Source: Mucilaginibacter pedocola
Lineage (GTDB): Bacteria; Bacteroidota; Bacteroidia; Sphingobacteriales; Sphingobacteriaceae
Assembly (NCBI RefSeq): GCF_002013915.1
Contig: NZ_MBTF01000035.1
Coordinates: 425,254-489,253, forward strand
DNA length: 64,000 bases
Reading direction: 5' to 3'
The translations under genes were made by a program, and so were the position numbers. The stretch's first letter is position 1, and each line of letters opens with the position of its first letter. The notes below the pieces were generated by a model. That model was not told the DNA's origin, did not search any database, and saw only the letters and a program-made list of their open reading frames with translations. Of the stretch, positions 63,257 through 64,000 are shown piece after piece.

Positions 63257-63997
63257 TTAACTCTGCACAGCCGGACGGATCACAATATCGCCGACATCTA
63301 CATTGTCCGGCTGGTCAATAGCGTAAGCGATCGCGCGGGCTATAGCCTCTGCCGGGATCGCCATTTTTTCAGCATTTTTCTGAATGTTCGCCCGTAAAGC
63401 ATCATTCTTAATTTTACCGGCAAATTCGGTGGACACATAACCTGGCGATACACCTGTTACGCGCCAGCGTCCCTGAGATTCCTGACGCAGGCCTTCGCTG
63501 ATCGTACGCACTGCATTCTTCGTGCCGGCATATACGCCCATGACCGGAACGATGGTTATACCAGCGGTAGGGATCACGTTGATAAAATGTCCTGAGCCCG
63601 CTTCTTTAAATATGGGCATTGCAGCTGCTATACCATACAAAGTGCCTTTCAGGTTGACATCGATCATCTGTTCCCAGCCTTCCACATCAATGTCTTCCAT
63701 CGGATATAACTGGCTTATCCCGGCATTATTGATCATAACATCAAGTTTGCCGAACTTGTTTACCGCCAATTCGGTTAGCCCTGTCAGGTCTTCCCGGCGT
63801 GTCACATCCACTGCCAAGAATGCTGCCTCACCGCCGTTCTGCTGAATTTTTTCAACGATTCGTTCTAAATGATCGTCCCTTCGAGCGCCGAGAACGACTT
63901 TAGCGCCCATGGCGGCTAGTACTTCGGCTGTAGCCTGCCCGATGCCGCTGCTCGCACCTGTGATCGCAACGACTTTTCCTGCAATTCTGTTTTCCAT
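63257..63997 (-). CDS. Classical short-chain dehydrogenase
   Basis: The 246-residue product has ITGASSGIGQATAEVL, LDVMINNAGIS, a substrate-side serine or threonine near FINVIPTAG, and the catalytic YAGTKNAV, followed by GVSPGYVSTEFAGK. It is complete, with the start codon three bases from the end of the window. Expected to be an NAD(P)-dependent oxidoreductase of unknown substrate; the AraC gene behind it is a possible regulator. Confidence 0.9.
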   Translation of the reverse strand: MENRIAGKVVAITGASSGIGQATAEVLAAMGAKVVLGARRDDHLERIVEKIQQNGGEAAFLAVDVTRREDLTGLTELAVNKFGKLDVMINNAGISQLYPMEDIDVEGWEQMIDVNLKGTLYGIAAAMPIFKEAGSGHFINVIPTAGITIVPVMGVYAGTKNAVRTISEGLRQESQGRWRVTGVSPGYVSTEFAGKIKNDALRANIQKNAEKMAIPAEAIARAIAYAIDQPDNVDVGDIVIRPAVQS

Positions 63998-64000
63998 GAT

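Noticed and set aside
1..64000. CRISPR array, rRNA or complete tRNA genes
   Set aside because: No regularly spaced long repeats and no rRNA or tRNA signatures were recognised by eye.

Overview
The window looks like chromosomal DNA from a Bacteroidetes bacterium of the Sphingobacteriaceae type (Mucilaginibacter/Pedobacter-like). I infer this from protein families rather than from an rRNA: a TonB receptor with a carboxypeptidase-regulatory-like N-terminus plus a PepSY partner, an Hc1-type histone-like protein, HisKA_2 kinases with TPR repeats, BfmA/DUF5712-type mobilisation genes, and weak ribosome-binding sites. No rRNA, complete tRNA or CRISPR array was seen.

1-34.4 kb is ordinary chromosome rich in redox, nitrosative-stress and detoxification genes. 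It holds an Rrf2 regulator with an operator-like palindrome, DoxX, flavohaemoglobin Hmp and an NDH-2-like dehydrogenase, AraC and HxlR regulators, an AhpD-like protein, DUF983, an extra RpoD-like sigma factor, GH3 glucosidase, a lone SdhC-like cytochrome b, catalase, three alpha/beta hydrolases, a TonB receptor/PepSY pair, DedA-rhodanese and Hc1. Two similar MocR regulator plus NmrA-like SDR neighbourhoods (1.9-4.9 kb and 30.5-32.8 kb) look like a duplicated unit. Five TTGAY-N4-RTCAA boxes of the Crp/Fnr type suggest shared low-oxygen or nitrosative control of part of this region.

34.4-36.4 kb is AT-rich and nearly gene-free, with degraded fragments; it looks like an island junction. 36.4-55 kb is a defence/conflict island. 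First comes a cytosolic histidine kinase convergent to two receiver proteins (one with C-terminal membrane helices) and two further membrane proteins. Next is an operon of a catalytically dead Argonaute, a SIR2-domain protein and a 1258-residue protein with a nuclease-like N-terminus, preceded by a diadenylate-cyclase-like protein. Divergent from these are a PD-(D/E)XK protein, an HNH protein and a DUF4238 protein, then a DUF488 module. The most interesting reading is that the Argonaute-SIR2 operon is an abortive-infection system with two unusual neighbours: a possible nucleotide-signal enzyme and a nuclease-like giant protein.

56-62 kb is a small mobilisable element: an interrupted hypothetical gene, an excisionase-like HTH protein, a small accessory protein, a cluster of stem-loops, a BfmA/BtgA mobilisation protein, a striking 8-bp-periodic array, a DUF5712 relaxase-like protein, an RRM protein, an XRE regulator and a HEPN protein. 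Behind it lies a fused remnant of two SDR/epimerase genes, then an AraC regulator and an intact SDR at the end. Several genes are interrupted (in-frame stops at 1670 and 56512; frameshifts near 20620, 20950, 35270 and 54940), so either decay or assembly error has to be considered.
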